From Halomarinibacterium sp041392125 (GTDB taxonomy: Bacteria > Bacteroidota > Bacteroidia > Flavobacteriales > Flavobacteriaceae), in contig JAWKMR010000008.1 of the NCBI GenBank assembly GCA_041392125.1, forward strand, positions 106,820 through 170,819: a stretch of DNA of 64,000 bases, written 5' to 3'. Numbering within the stretch: position 1 is the first letter of the stretch; every line of letters begins with the position of its first letter. This document shows, piece after piece, positions 8,933 through 18,117 of this stretch. The position numbers and the translations under genes are program-made. The notes under the pieces are model-generated. The model did no database searches. It had not been told where the DNA came from and worked only from the letters and a program-made list of their open reading frames with translations.

Positions 8933-9308
8933 CGTCAATTTTCTTTTCAACCAACTCTTTTACCCACTGTATTGCTTTGTCTAAAGTAGTAAATGCTTTG
9001 GTGGATTTTTTTATAAAAAATTTCTCAAAATTTGAATTTTCTAACTTAGAAGGATTTTCAGAAACAATTGCAAATCCAACTAAATTTTCAATTTCAGCCA
9101 CTTCAAGATAAACAATAGGATTTACAGAATAGGAGTGAACACGATGTGTAATGTACCCAAAGGGCTTCTTTGGGAAGTGCTTATTTGCTATAGAAATAAT
9201 TAAAGTACTTATTTCTTTTTCAATGGTAACTCCTTCTGAAATTACTGCTTTTACATAAAAATCGTGTACTTCAATGATACCAAAATCATATTCATATAAT
9301 TGGTTCAT
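8925..9308 (-). CDS. Small cytoplasmic protein, possibly STAS/SpoIIAA-like fold
   Basis: 127 residues without signal peptide or membrane segment. The layout (beta strands around FGIIEVHDFYVKAVIS, a helix TLIISIANKHF, then strand YLEVAEIENLVGFAIVSE and a C-terminal helix DKAIQWVKELVEK) is like the SpoIIAA-like proteins common in flavobacteria, but no diagnostic motif proves it. It lies downstream of clpC, separated by a strong terminator, and overlaps the convergent lipoprotein gene. Function unknown. Confidence 0.7.
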   Translation of the reverse strand: MNQLYEYDFGIIEVHDFYVKAVISEGVTIEKEISTLIISIANKHFPKKPFGYITHRVHSYSVNPIVYLEVAEIENLVGFAIVSENPSKLENSNFEKFFIKKSTKAFTTLDKAIQWVKELVEKKIDVS

Positions 9309-9351
9309 TAGTTGGAAATTATACTTAAAAATACAAAGAAATTTTAAAAAG

Positions 9352-9382
9352 AAAAAAGGCTACGATTCTGTAGCCTTTTTTT
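9352..9382. terminator. Intrinsic terminator at the end of clpC
   Basis: A perfect 12-bp stem AAAAAAGGCTAC / GTAGCCTTTTTT with a six-base loop. The hairpin contains the last codons and stop of clpC and can work in both directions. Confidence 0.85.
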
Positions 9383-11915
9383 GTTTTTTGATTTTGATGG
9401 TCAATTCATCTTTTGCTTCATCGAGATCCATGGTAATAGTGTCTCCCTCTTTTAAGTTTGAATTGATGATTTCTTCCGCAAGAGCATCTTCAATATATTT
9501 TTGAATCGCTCGTTTTAATGGTCTAGCACCATAATCTTTATCAAACCCTTTATTAGCAATATAATCCTTCGCCGTATCTGTTAACTCAAGCGTGTATCCT
9601 AAATCTAAAATTCTAGCAAATAATTGATTTAGTTCAATATCAATAATTTTATGAATATGCTCTCTTTCCAATGGGTTAAACACCATTACGTCATCTACCC
9701 TGTTTAAAAATTCGGGGGCAAATGTTTTTTTCAACGCATTTTCAATAACGCTTTTCGCGTTAGAGTCAATCTGACTATTTTTAGCAGCAGTTCCAAAACC
9801 TACTCCTTGTCCAAAATCTTGAAGCTTTCTCGCCCCAATATTGGATGTCATGATGATAATTGTATTTCTGAAATCAATTTTTCTTCCTAAGCTATCTGTT
9901 AAATAACCGTCATCCAATACCTGGAGTAACATATTGAACACGTCGGGATGTGCCTTTTCAATCTCATCCAGCAATACTACAGCATAGGGTTTTCTTCGTA
10001 TTTTTTCAGTCAACTGCCCGCCTTCTTCATAACCTACGTATCCCGGAGGAGCACCAATTAATCTGGAAACAGCAAATTTTTCCATATACTCACTCATATC
10101 AATTCGAACCAAAGCATTATCACTGTCAAAAAGCTCTCTGGCTAGTACTTTTGCCAATTGTGTTTTTCCCACCCCAGTTTGACCTAAGAAAATAAAGGAA
10201 CCAATAGGTTTATTGGGGTCTTTAAGTCCAGCACGGTTTCTTTGTATGGCTTTCACCACTTTAGCAACGGCTTCATCTTGGCCAATCACTTTTCCCTTAA
10301 TTCTATCTGGGAGTGCAGCCAATTTGGTGCTTTCGGTTTGTGCAATACGGTTTACCGGAATTCCAGTCATCATGGAAACTACTTCTGCTACATTTTCTTC
10401 ATCTACTTTTTCTCGGTGAAGTTTCGATTCAGTTTCCCAAGCTTCTTGAGCATTTAGAAGCTCCTTTTCAAGATTTTTTTCGTCATCACGCAATTTGGCA
10501 GCTTCTTCGTATTTCTGTTTTTTAACTACAGAATTTTTTTGCTCTCGTACTTCTTCCAACTTCGATTCAATGGCTAAAATCTTTTCAGGAACATTAATAT
10601 TGGTAATATGTACTCTCGAACCAGCTTCATCAAGGGCGTCAATAGCTTTATCGGGAAGAAACCGCTCGGTCATATATCTATTCGTAAGCTTTACACACGC
10701 TACCAATGCTTCATCCGTATAAGTAACATTGTGATGCGATTCGTATTTGTCTTTAATATTGTGTAAAATTTCAATAGTTTCCTCAACGGAGGTAGGCTCT
10801 ACCAATACTTTCTGAAAACGCCTTTCAAGCGCACCATCTTTTTCAATATATTGTCGGTACTCATCAAGTGTGGTGGCTCCTATACATTGTATTTCACCTC
10901 TCGCCAGAGCAGGTTTAAACATATTAGAGGCATCGAGTGAGCCTGTTGCACCACCAGCCCCAACAATGGTATGGATTTCATCAATAAATAAGATGATGTC
11001 ATCATTTTTTTCAAGCTCGTTCATCACGGCTTTCATCCGTTCTTCAAACTGCCCACGGTATTTGGTACCGGCGACCAAGCTGGCTAAATCGAGAGTAACA
11101 ACACGCTTATCGTATAATATCCTAGATACTTTTCGTTGAATAATTCGAAGTGCTAATCCTTCAGCAATGGCCGATTTACCAACACCAGGTTCACCAATAA
11201 GCAATGGATTGTTTTTCTTTCTACGGCTAAGAATCTGTGAGACACGTTGTATTTCATTTTCCCTTCCCACAACAGGGTCAAGCTTACCTTCTTCGGCAAG
11301 TGCTGTTAAATCCCTTCCAAAATTATCTAAAACTGGGGTTTTAGATTTCTTTGCGCCTTTAGCGCCTGTACTACTTGCAAATAAATTGTCTTTATCTCCA
11401 TCAGTTGCAGAAGCATCTTCATCTTCATTAGAAAATTCGGAAGTCGTGGGTTCTATATAATCTTCGTCTTTTGTAATCATCGATTTAAATTGATCTTTTA
11501 CACCATCATAATCTACTTTCATTTTGTGAAGCAATTTGGTGGTAGGGTCATTTTCATTCCTCAATATGCATAATAGGAGATGGGCCGTGTTTATAGAATT
11601 ACTTTGAAATAGTTTTGCTTCTAGAAAAGTAGTTTTCAAAGCTCTTTCGGCCTGTCTTGTTAAATGCAAATTCTTTTTATCGTTTGTGGCTAATGCTGCA
11701 TTGGGATTCGCAGGGCTTAAAATTTCAACTTTTCTGCGAAGGTGATTTAAATCAACATCAAGGGCGTTGAGAATGGTTACTGCTTTTCCGTTACCATCCC
11801 GTAATAGCCCAAGCATTAAGTGTTCGGTACCAATAAAATCGTGACCCAACCGCAAAGCTTCTTCCTTGCTGTAGGCAATCACATCTTTAACTCTTGGTGA
11901 AAAATTATCATCCAT
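9360..11915 (-). CDS. clpC: ATP-dependent Clp protease ATP-binding subunit ClpC
   Basis: 851 residues. Residues 1-150 hold the two Clp N-terminal repeats (FSPRVKDVIAYSKEEA, GTEHLMLGLLRDGNGKA). An acidic linker (about 150-190) precedes AAA+ domain 1 with Walker A GEPGVGKS (241-248). A UVR motif (KQKYEEAAKLRDDEKNLEKE, near 465-485) sits in the middle domain, which makes it ClpC and not ClpB. AAA+ domain 2 has Walker A GQTGVGKT (578-585). It unfolds substrates for ClpP in the cytoplasm. ClpP and McsAB genes are not beside it. It is transcribed divergently from gyrA. Confidence 0.97.
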   Translation of the reverse strand: MDDNFSPRVKDVIAYSKEEALRLGHDFIGTEHLMLGLLRDGNGKAVTILNALDVDLNHLRRKVEILSPANPNAALATNDKKNLHLTRQAERALKTTFLEAKLFQSNSINTAHLLLCILRNENDPTTKLLHKMKVDYDGVKDQFKSMITKDEDYIEPTTSEFSNEDEDASATDGDKDNLFASSTGAKGAKKSKTPVLDNFGRDLTALAEEGKLDPVVGRENEIQRVSQILSRRKKNNPLLIGEPGVGKSAIAEGLALRIIQRKVSRILYDKRVVTLDLASLVAGTKYRGQFEERMKAVMNELEKNDDIILFIDEIHTIVGAGGATGSLDASNMFKPALARGEIQCIGATTLDEYRQYIEKDGALERRFQKVLVEPTSVEETIEILHNIKDKYESHHNVTYTDEALVACVKLTNRYMTERFLPDKAIDALDEAGSRVHITNINVPEKILAIESKLEEVREQKNSVVKKQKYEEAAKLRDDEKNLEKELLNAQEAWETESKLHREKVDEENVAEVVSMMTGIPVNRIAQTESTKLAALPDRIKGKVIGQDEAVAKVVKAIQRNRAGLKDPNKPIGSFIFLGQTGVGKTQLAKVLARELFDSDNALVRIDMSEYMEKFAVSRLIGAPPGYVGYEEGGQLTEKIRRKPYAVVLLDEIEKAHPDVFNMLLQVLDDGYLTDSLGRKIDFRNTIIIMTSNIGARKLQDFGQGVGFGTAAKNSQIDSNAKSVIENALKKTFAPEFLNRVDDVMVFNPLEREHIHKIIDIELNQLFARILDLGYTLELTDTAKDYIANKGFDKDYGARPLKRAIQKYIEDALAEEIINSNLKEGDTITMDLDEAKDELTIKIKKQKKATES

Positions 11916-12176
11916 AAATTGGGGTCCTTGGGTATAAATTTATTAAAAATATACATGTGAACGGCAAATTTTGTGCCTTATTGATCTATCCCTAGTCGTA
12001 AAGGAAATAAAAATGCTGTAAAATTCAGTACTAAATTACAATAGTTATTAACGGTTTACAAGCTAAAATTTGTTAATAAAAATATGATTTTTAACCGCCA
12101 AAAAGCCTTACTAAACCTACAAAATGCTGTATATTGCTCACTTAGTTTAATTCTTTAAAAATACAGTTAACTACTT

Positions 12177-14726
12177 ATGGCTGAAGGCGAAAAATTAATA
12201 CCCATTAATATAGAAGATGAAATGAAATCTGCCTACATCGATTATTCGATGTCGGTCATTGTGTCACGTGCTTTACCCGATGTGAGAGATGGTATGAAAC
12301 CTGTCCACAGAAGGGTACTCTTTGGAATGCACGAATTAGGGGTTAGAGCGAATACCGCTCATAAAAAATCGGCAAGAATTGTAGGGGAAGTCCTTGGAAA
12401 ATATCATCCCCATGGGGATACTTCTGTGTATGATGCCATGGTGCGTATGGCTCAGGAATGGAGCCTCCGGTACATGTTGGTAGATGGGCAAGGGAATTTT
12501 GGTTCCATTGATGGTGATAGCCCTGCCGCTATGCGTTATACCGAGGCAAGAATGCAAAAGATTTCAGAAGAAATGCTTGCCGATATTGATAAAGAAACCG
12601 TAGATCATCAACTTAATTTCGATGACACACTGCAAGAGCCTACCGTGCTGCCCACCAAAGTCCCGGGATTATTAATTAACGGGGCATCAGGAATTGCTGT
12701 AGGTATGGCAACCAATATGCCTCCTCATAACCTTACCGAAGTAATTGATGGAACCATTTCGTATATCGATAATAACGATATTGAAATTGACGAGCTAATG
12801 AAGCACATTAAAGCTCCCGATTTTCCAACCGGAGGTGTTATTTATGGTTATGAAGGAGTTCGAGAGGCATTTCATACCGGTAGAGGGCGGGTAGTGCTAA
12901 GAGGAAAAGCCCATTTTGAAGAGGTGGAAGGGCGTGAAGCTATTATTGTAACAGAAATCCCTTATCAAGTAAACAAGGCTGAAATGATTAAAAAAACAGC
13001 CGATTTGGTAAACGAAAAGAAAATTGAAGGGATTTCCAATATTCGGGACGAGTCGGACCGAAAGGGAATGCGTGTGGTTTATATTCTGAAAAGAGATGCT
13101 ATTCCAAACATCGTATTGAATATGCTGTATAAGTACACAGCCCTTCAATCCAGTTTTAGTGTCAATAACATTGCACTGGTAAATGGACGCCCACAAATGT
13201 TAAACCTCAAGGAATTGATTCACTATTTTGTGGAACATCGCCACGAAGTAGTAACGCGTCGAACTCAATATTTGCTTCGTAAAGCGGAAGAAAGAGCACA
13301 TATTCTGGAAGGTTTAATCATTGCTTCCGATAATATCGACGAAGTTATTGCACTCATTCGTGCTTCTGCCAATGCAGACGAAGCACGTGAAAAGTTGATG
13401 GAGCGTTTCAGTCTTTCTGAAATTCAGGCACGTGCGATAGTTGAAATGCGTTTACGTCAATTAACAGGACTGGAGCAGGATAAACTACGAAGTGAATATG
13501 AAGAGTTGATGAAAACCATTGAAGATTACAAAGACATTCTGGCTAAAAAAGAACGCCGAATGGAAATCATTAAAACCGAGCTTTCAGAAATAAAAGAGAA
13601 GTTTGGTGATAAGCGACGCTCCGAAATTGAATATGCCGGTGGTGATGTAAGTATTACCGATTTGATTGCCGATGAGCAAGTGGTAATTACGATTTCACAT
13701 GCGGGTTACATTAAAAGAACATCATTAACCGAATACAAAACTCAAAATAGAGGAGGTGTCGGGCAAAAAGCATCAGCTACCAGAAATGAAGATTTCTTAG
13801 AACATCTTTTTGTGGGAACTAACCACCAATACATGTTATTCTTTACGCAAAAAGGTAAGTGCTTCTGGATGAGAGTTTTCGAAATACCTGAAGGAAGTAA
13901 AACTTCAAAAGGAAGAGCCATTCAAAACCTTATTAATATTGAGCAAGACGATAAAGTAAAAGCCTTTATTTGTACGCAAGATTTAAAAGACGAGGATTAT
14001 ATTAACAGTCATTATGTAATTATGGCTACCAAGCAGGGACAGGTAAAGAAAACTTCCTTAGAACAATATTCCCGCCCAAGAACCAATGGTATTAATGCTA
14101 TTACCATTAAAGATGATGACGAATTACTAGAAGCGCGTTTAACTACCGGTGAAAGCCAAGTAATGCTAGCATTACGTTCTGGTAAAGCCATTCGCTTTGA
14201 AGAAGCAAAAACACGCCCCATGGGTCGTAATGCTTCTGGAGTTCGAGGGATAACATTAGCTCACAAAAATGATGAGGTAATTGGGATGGTGACTATAGAA
14301 AATCCTTTAGAAGAAACGGTACTTGTAGTTTCTGAAAACGGATATGGAAAACGCACCTATATCGATGACCCTGAAGACGGTGAAGCGGTGTACCGAATTA
14401 CCAATCGAGGTGGAAAAGGAGTAAAAACCATTTCCATTACCGAAAAAACAGGTAATTTAGTAGCCATAAAAAGTGTGACCGATAATGATGATTTGATGAT
14501 TATCAACAAATCCGGAATTGCTATTAGAATGGAGGCTGCAGATTTACGGGTTATGGGACGCGCCACACAAGGGGTGCGCCTCATAAAAGTGAGGGAAGAC
14601 GATTCCATTGCCGCTGTGGCAAAAGTGATGAAGGATGAAGATGAAAGTGATGTTGAAGCAGAAGATACTTCCGAAAATGGTACAGCAATTGATACACCCG
14701 ATGCACAAACTGAAAATAACGAATAA
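12177..14726 (+). CDS. gyrA: DNA gyrase subunit A
   Basis: 849 residues. The breakage-reunion domain begins EDEMKSAYIDYSMSVIVSRALPD, and the DNA-attacking tyrosine is Tyr121 in PAAMRYTEARM. The six-bladed C-terminal wrapping domain contains a GyrA-box-like NRGGVGQ near residue 527, which separates gyrase from topoisomerase IV. The last 35 residues are strongly acidic. In the quinolone region the residues are Thr82 and Asp86 (YHPHGDTSVYDAM); Thr is normal in flavobacteria. GyrA works with GyrB, which is not here. A TPR gene follows after 15 bases, probably co-transcribed. Confidence 0.98.
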   Translation: MAEGEKLIPINIEDEMKSAYIDYSMSVIVSRALPDVRDGMKPVHRRVLFGMHELGVRANTAHKKSARIVGEVLGKYHPHGDTSVYDAMVRMAQEWSLRYMLVDGQGNFGSIDGDSPAAMRYTEARMQKISEEMLADIDKETVDHQLNFDDTLQEPTVLPTKVPGLLINGASGIAVGMATNMPPHNLTEVIDGTISYIDNNDIEIDELMKHIKAPDFPTGGVIYGYEGVREAFHTGRGRVVLRGKAHFEEVEGREAIIVTEIPYQVNKAEMIKKTADLVNEKKIEGISNIRDESDRKGMRVVYILKRDAIPNIVLNMLYKYTALQSSFSVNNIALVNGRPQMLNLKELIHYFVEHRHEVVTRRTQYLLRKAEERAHILEGLIIASDNIDEVIALIRASANADEAREKLMERFSLSEIQARAIVEMRLRQLTGLEQDKLRSEYEELMKTIEDYKDILAKKERRMEIIKTELSEIKEKFGDKRRSEIEYAGGDVSITDLIADEQVVITISHAGYIKRTSLTEYKTQNRGGVGQKASATRNEDFLEHLFVGTNHQYMLFFTQKGKCFWMRVFEIPEGSKTSKGRAIQNLINIEQDDKVKAFICTQDLKDEDYINSHYVIMATKQGQVKKTSLEQYSRPRTNGINAITIKDDDELLEARLTTGESQVMLALRSGKAIRFEEAKTRPMGRNASGVRGITLAHKNDEVIGMVTIENPLEETVLVVSENGYGKRTYIDDPEDGEAVYRITNRGGKGVKTISITEKTGNLVAIKSVTDNDDLMIINKSGIAIRMEAADLRVMGRATQGVRLIKVREDDSIAAVAKVMKDEDESDVEAEDTSENGTAIDTPDAQTENNE

Positions 14727-14741
14727 ACTAAATACTAAAAA

Positions 14742-16004
14742 ATGAAAAAACAAATATTTATTGTAGGACTCATACTAATTTCTGCGGTAGCATTTGCCCA
14801 AAAAAAGGAAATTAAAAAAGCAGAAAAAGCGGTAGATAGTCAAAAGTATGACGAAGCAATGGCCTATTTGAAGGAAGCAGAACCAATGCTTGGTACTGCA
14901 GATAATATGCTAAAAGCACACTATTACACCTTGTTAGGTGAAACCACTTTGGGAACTGCCGGAACTTCAAATTTTGCAAAAATGAAAGATGCCGGAGCCG
15001 CTTTTTTAAAAGCCGAAGAGTTAAGCGGAAATAAAGATGAACGACTTACCCTCGCTGTAGATAGGCTACGTGTGGCTTTAGTAAATAGTGCCATTGAAGA
15101 CCAAAATAAACAAAGTTATTTAACTGCTTCACAAAAATTATATCAAGCCTATATGGTTAGCCCAAAAGATACCTCTTACCTTTACTATGCTGCCGGTAAT
15201 TCTGTAAACGGAAAGGATTATGATACAGCCTTAGGCTATTATGAGCAACTCCTTGATAAAGGTTTTACCAATATACACATGGAATACTCAGCTACTAACC
15301 CTGAAAATGGTCAAGCCGTAGCATTTGCAAGTAAAGAGGAGCGTGATAATATGGTGAAATTTGCCAACTATACAAACCCCAAGGACGAAAAAACTAGCTC
15401 TGTAGAAGGAGATATGCTTCAAAAAGTCACGCTGATTTATATGAATAAAGGGCAAAATGAAAAAGCTTTAGCTATTATGAATAAGGCTCGTGCTGCAAAT
15501 CCAGACGATGTTAACTTAATGCGATCTGAAGCCGATCTTGCCTATAAGATGGGAGATATGGAAAAATATAACAAGATTATGGCGGATGTTATAAAAACAG
15601 ATCCCAATAACCCAGAATTATATTATAACCTTGGCGTAAGTTCTGCATCCATTGGTCAAAAAGATAAAGCAAGAGAATATTATTTAAAAGCTTTAGAAAT
15701 TAAACCTGATTATTCTTTTGCACAAATTAATATGGCGGCTCTAATTCTTCAAGATGAAGGAAAATTGGTAGAAGAAATGAACAGCTTAGGAACCTCTCGT
15801 GCCGATAATTTAAAATATGATGAATTGAAGGAAAAGAGAAATAAAATGTATCAAGATGCACTTCCTTACTTAGAAGGTGCCGTACAATCTGCTCCAGAAA
15901 ATATTGAAGTTTTTAGAACCTTAATGAACCTTTATAGTCAATTGGGGATGGATGATAAGTATAAAGCAGCAAAAGCAAAACTTGCCGAAATTGAGGGTAA
16001 TTAA
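14742..16004 (+). CDS. Exported tetratricopeptide-repeat protein
   Basis: 420 residues with a cleavable signal peptide (KKQIFIVGLILISAVAFAQ). Several TPR units are visible, for example NVNGKDYDTALGYYEQLLDKG, NKGQNEKALAIMNKARAANPDDVN and PELYYNLGVSSASIGQKDKAREYYLKALEIKPDYSFA. These form a protein-binding superhelix, probably in the periplasm. The partner is unknown. The gene follows gyrA closely and ends in a strong terminator, so it forms the second gene of that unit. Many flavobacteria carry such a gene after gyrA (from memory). Confidence 0.9.
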   Translation: MKKQIFIVGLILISAVAFAQKKEIKKAEKAVDSQKYDEAMAYLKEAEPMLGTADNMLKAHYYTLLGETTLGTAGTSNFAKMKDAGAAFLKAEELSGNKDERLTLAVDRLRVALVNSAIEDQNKQSYLTASQKLYQAYMVSPKDTSYLYYAAGNSVNGKDYDTALGYYEQLLDKGFTNIHMEYSATNPENGQAVAFASKEERDNMVKFANYTNPKDEKTSSVEGDMLQKVTLIYMNKGQNEKALAIMNKARAANPDDVNLMRSEADLAYKMGDMEKYNKIMADVIKTDPNNPELYYNLGVSSASIGQKDKAREYYLKALEIKPDYSFAQINMAALILQDEGKLVEEMNSLGTSRADNLKYDELKEKRNKMYQDALPYLEGAVQSAPENIEVFRTLMNLYSQLGMDDKYKAAKAKLAEIEGN

Positions 16005-16020
16005 TACAAATAAAAACTTA

Positions 16021-16052
16021 AAAAAGGCTTCCAGAAATGGAAGCCTTTTTTT
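16021..16052. terminator. Bidirectional intrinsic terminator
   Basis: A perfect 12-bp stem AAAAAGGCTTCC / GGAAGCCTTTTT with loop agaaat, between the convergent TPR and NlpC/P60 genes. It ends at the stop codon of the latter. Confidence 0.92.
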
Positions 16053-16800
16053 ATACAATCTTTTTAATAACCCGTAGTTTGTGTGAATAGATTTTTGTGT
16101 CTACATTAAATATTCCCGTATGATCAATTCTGTCTATCCGTACTTTTCCGTGAGAATGAATAATGTAATTATCGGCTAATATAATACCCACATGAATAAT
16201 AGTCCCTTCATTATTATCAAAAAAAGCTAAATCACCAGGTTCACTTTCCTCAATAAAGCTTAGTACTTCTCCTTGAGTAGCTTGCTGACTCGCATCACGA
16301 AGTAACGCATAGCCATTAATCTTATAAACCATTTGGGTAAACCCACTGCAATCTATGCCAAAAGGAGTTTTTCCTCCCCATAAATAGGGACTGTTTAAAT
16401 ATACAAGAGCGGTTTCAGTAAGTTTTTCCTTCGGTTGTTTTTCTGAAACACATCTGCCTTCAAAAGTATTGTGTAAAAAATTTGAATGATGAACAGTACT
16501 TCCTATTGGGATAGTAAGCAGTTGCTTTTTTTGAGTGGCAACAAAATCAACCAAATCTATGGCATATTTAGGAGAAAGCGCTTTTAATGAATCGAATTCT
16601 TCCGAAGTAATTATTTGGTATTGCTTATTATCTATCCATCCTTCATAAGAATCGAAATCCAAACGAATTTTACTCCATTTTTTCTGAATTTCTAAAACCT
16701 TAAAGATTTCTCCGTAGAGTACTTGGCTAACCAATTCACTCTTATCTGAAGATTCTAGTCGTAATGGAACAATACTAAGAGGACAGATGCCGTATTTCAT
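16051..16800 (-). CDS. NlpC/P60 family (C40) peptidase with N-terminal SH3-like domain
   Basis: 249 residues. Residues 1-60 form a bacterial SH3-like domain (GEIFKVLEIQKKWSKIRL, YEGWIDNKQYQ). Residues about 125-249 are the NlpC/P60 domain with catalytic Cys151 in FGIDCSGFTQM, His203 in IIHVGIIL and a third polar residue at His215. Such enzymes cleave the D-glutamyl-meso-diaminopimelate bond in wall peptides. There is no signal peptide, so this one may act on recycled muropeptides in the cytoplasm, like the dipeptidyl-peptidase VI group. It lies 19 bases downstream of the thiolase gene, likely the same transcript. Confidence 0.93.
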   Translation of the reverse strand: MKYGICPLSIVPLRLESSDKSELVSQVLYGEIFKVLEIQKKWSKIRLDFDSYEGWIDNKQYQIITSEEFDSLKALSPKYAIDLVDFVATQKKQLLTIPIGSTVHHSNFLHNTFEGRCVSEKQPKEKLTETALVYLNSPYLWGGKTPFGIDCSGFTQMVYKINGYALLRDASQQATQGEVLSFIEESEPGDLAFFDNNEGTIIHVGIILADNYIIHSHGKVRIDRIDHTGIFNVDTKIYSHKLRVIKKIV

Positions 16801-16819
16801 TCAATAAAACTACAGAAAT

Positions 16820-17998
16820 TTAAACGCGTTCAATAATCATAGCCGAAGCACCACCGCCACCATTACAAATAGCTGCCGCACCGATTTTAGCATTATTTTG
16901 CTCTAACACATTTAATAGTGTGATAAGAATACGTACTCCGCTACAACCTAACGGATGTCCCAAAGAAACAGCGCCACCATTAACGTTGACATTCGCATCA
17001 GTTAGTCCTAATATTTTCATGTTGGCTAATCCCACCACTGAAAATGCTTCGTTAAATTCAAAATAGTCAACCTCTTCAAGAGTAAGATTTGCTTTGGCTA
17101 ATGCCTTAGGGAGTGCTTTTGCGGGAGCCGTTGTAAACCATTTGGGTTCTTGAGCTGCATCTGCATAACTTTTAATAAAAGCAAGTGGTTTTAACCCTAA
17201 TTCAGCTGCTTTTTCCTCACTCATTAATATCATAGCGCCGGCACCATCATTAATCGTAGATGCATTGGCTGCAGTTACGGTACCATCTTTAGTAAAGGCA
17301 GGGCGTAACGAAGGTATTTTATCGATAAAAACATTTTTAAATTCTTCATCTTCTGAAATGAGTACTGGATCCCCTTTTCGTTGTGGTATTGAAACAGGAA
17401 CCACTTCGTTGGTAAATTTTCCTTCTGTCCAGGCCTTTTCAGACCTTTTATAAGACTGAATAGCAAATGCATCCTGATCTTCCCTTGAAAAGTTATATTC
17501 TACGGCGCAAGCATCGGCACAGACACCCATGGCATTTTGATCGTAGGCATCTACCAGTCCATCTTTTTGCATACCGTCAATCAGAGTAGCAGGGCCAAAT
17601 TTTGTCCCCGTTCTCATATGTACATAATGCGGAATATTACTCATACTTTCCATACCACCCGCTACAATTATTTCGGCATCACCCAAAGCAATCGACTGAG
17701 CAGCTTGCATTACGGCCTTCATGCCCGAAGCACATACTTTATTTACGGTAGTACAAGGAACAGTATCCGGAATTCCAGCCCCCAATGCAGCTTGTCTTGC
17801 AGGAGCCTGACCAACACCTGCTTGCACCACATTTCCCATATATACTTCAGAAACTTTGGAGGGATCCAATTGTATTTTTTCTAAGGCACCTTTAATGGCA
17901 ATACTACCTAATTGTGAAGCAGAGAGAGAGGAGAGGCTTCCCATAAAACTTCCAATAGGAGTTCTGGCTGCGGCTACAATGACAACTTTTTTGGTCAT
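16820..17998 (-). CDS. Acetyl-CoA C-acyltransferase (thiolase)
   Basis: 392 residues, standard thiolase length. The nucleophile is Cys89 in TVNKVCASGMKAV. His348 lies in SLGHPLGCSG and Cys378 in ICNGGGGASAMI. It condenses two acetyl-CoA or cleaves 3-ketoacyl-CoA; without beta-oxidation partners here the direction cannot be told. A -7 element lies at 18022-18029, and the NlpC/P60 peptidase follows on the same strand. Confidence 0.95.
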   Translation of the reverse strand: MTKKVVIVAAARTPIGSFMGSLSSLSASQLGSIAIKGALEKIQLDPSKVSEVYMGNVVQAGVGQAPARQAALGAGIPDTVPCTTVNKVCASGMKAVMQAAQSIALGDAEIIVAGGMESMSNIPHYVHMRTGTKFGPATLIDGMQKDGLVDAYDQNAMGVCADACAVEYNFSREDQDAFAIQSYKRSEKAWTEGKFTNEVVPVSIPQRKGDPVLISEDEEFKNVFIDKIPSLRPAFTKDGTVTAANASTINDGAGAMILMSEEKAAELGLKPLAFIKSYADAAQEPKWFTTAPAKALPKALAKANLTLEEVDYFEFNEAFSVVGLANMKILGLTDANVNVNGGAVSLGHPLGCSGVRILITLLNVLEQNNAKIGAAAICNGGGGASAMIIERV

Positions 17999-18021
17999 AA
18001 TACTTATTTTTAATTATGATG

Positions 18022-18029
18022 CAAAAGTA
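18022..18029 (-). promoter_or_regulatory. Promoter -7 element of the thiolase gene
   Basis: TACTTTTG on the minus strand, an exact TAnnTTTG match that ends 23 bases before the start codon. No TTTG -33 box is visible. Confidence 0.5.
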
Positions 18030-18117
18030 CAATTTATAAATGAAATATTTTTGTTAATCTATCACTGCTTGGGATAAATGAAAGCTTATTCATACCTTTA
18101 CTTTTCTAATAGTACAA

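Noticed and set aside
10870..11139. Open frames on the strand opposite clpC (and similar ones opposite gyrA, tamB and mutS2)
   Set aside because: They are shadows of the strongly coded opposite strand, with no promoter or recognisable motif.
12029..12106. Inverted TTATTAAC ... GTTAATAA boxes between clpC and gyrA as a possible origin or operator
   Set aside because: Eight AT-rich bases with a 19-base spacer; no DnaA boxes (TTATCCACA) nearby; chance is likely.
12411..12440. Thr82 in the quinolone region of GyrA, where E. coli has Ser83
   Set aside because: Thr with a retained Asp86 is the normal state in flavobacteria as far as I recall; no evidence of a resistance mutation.
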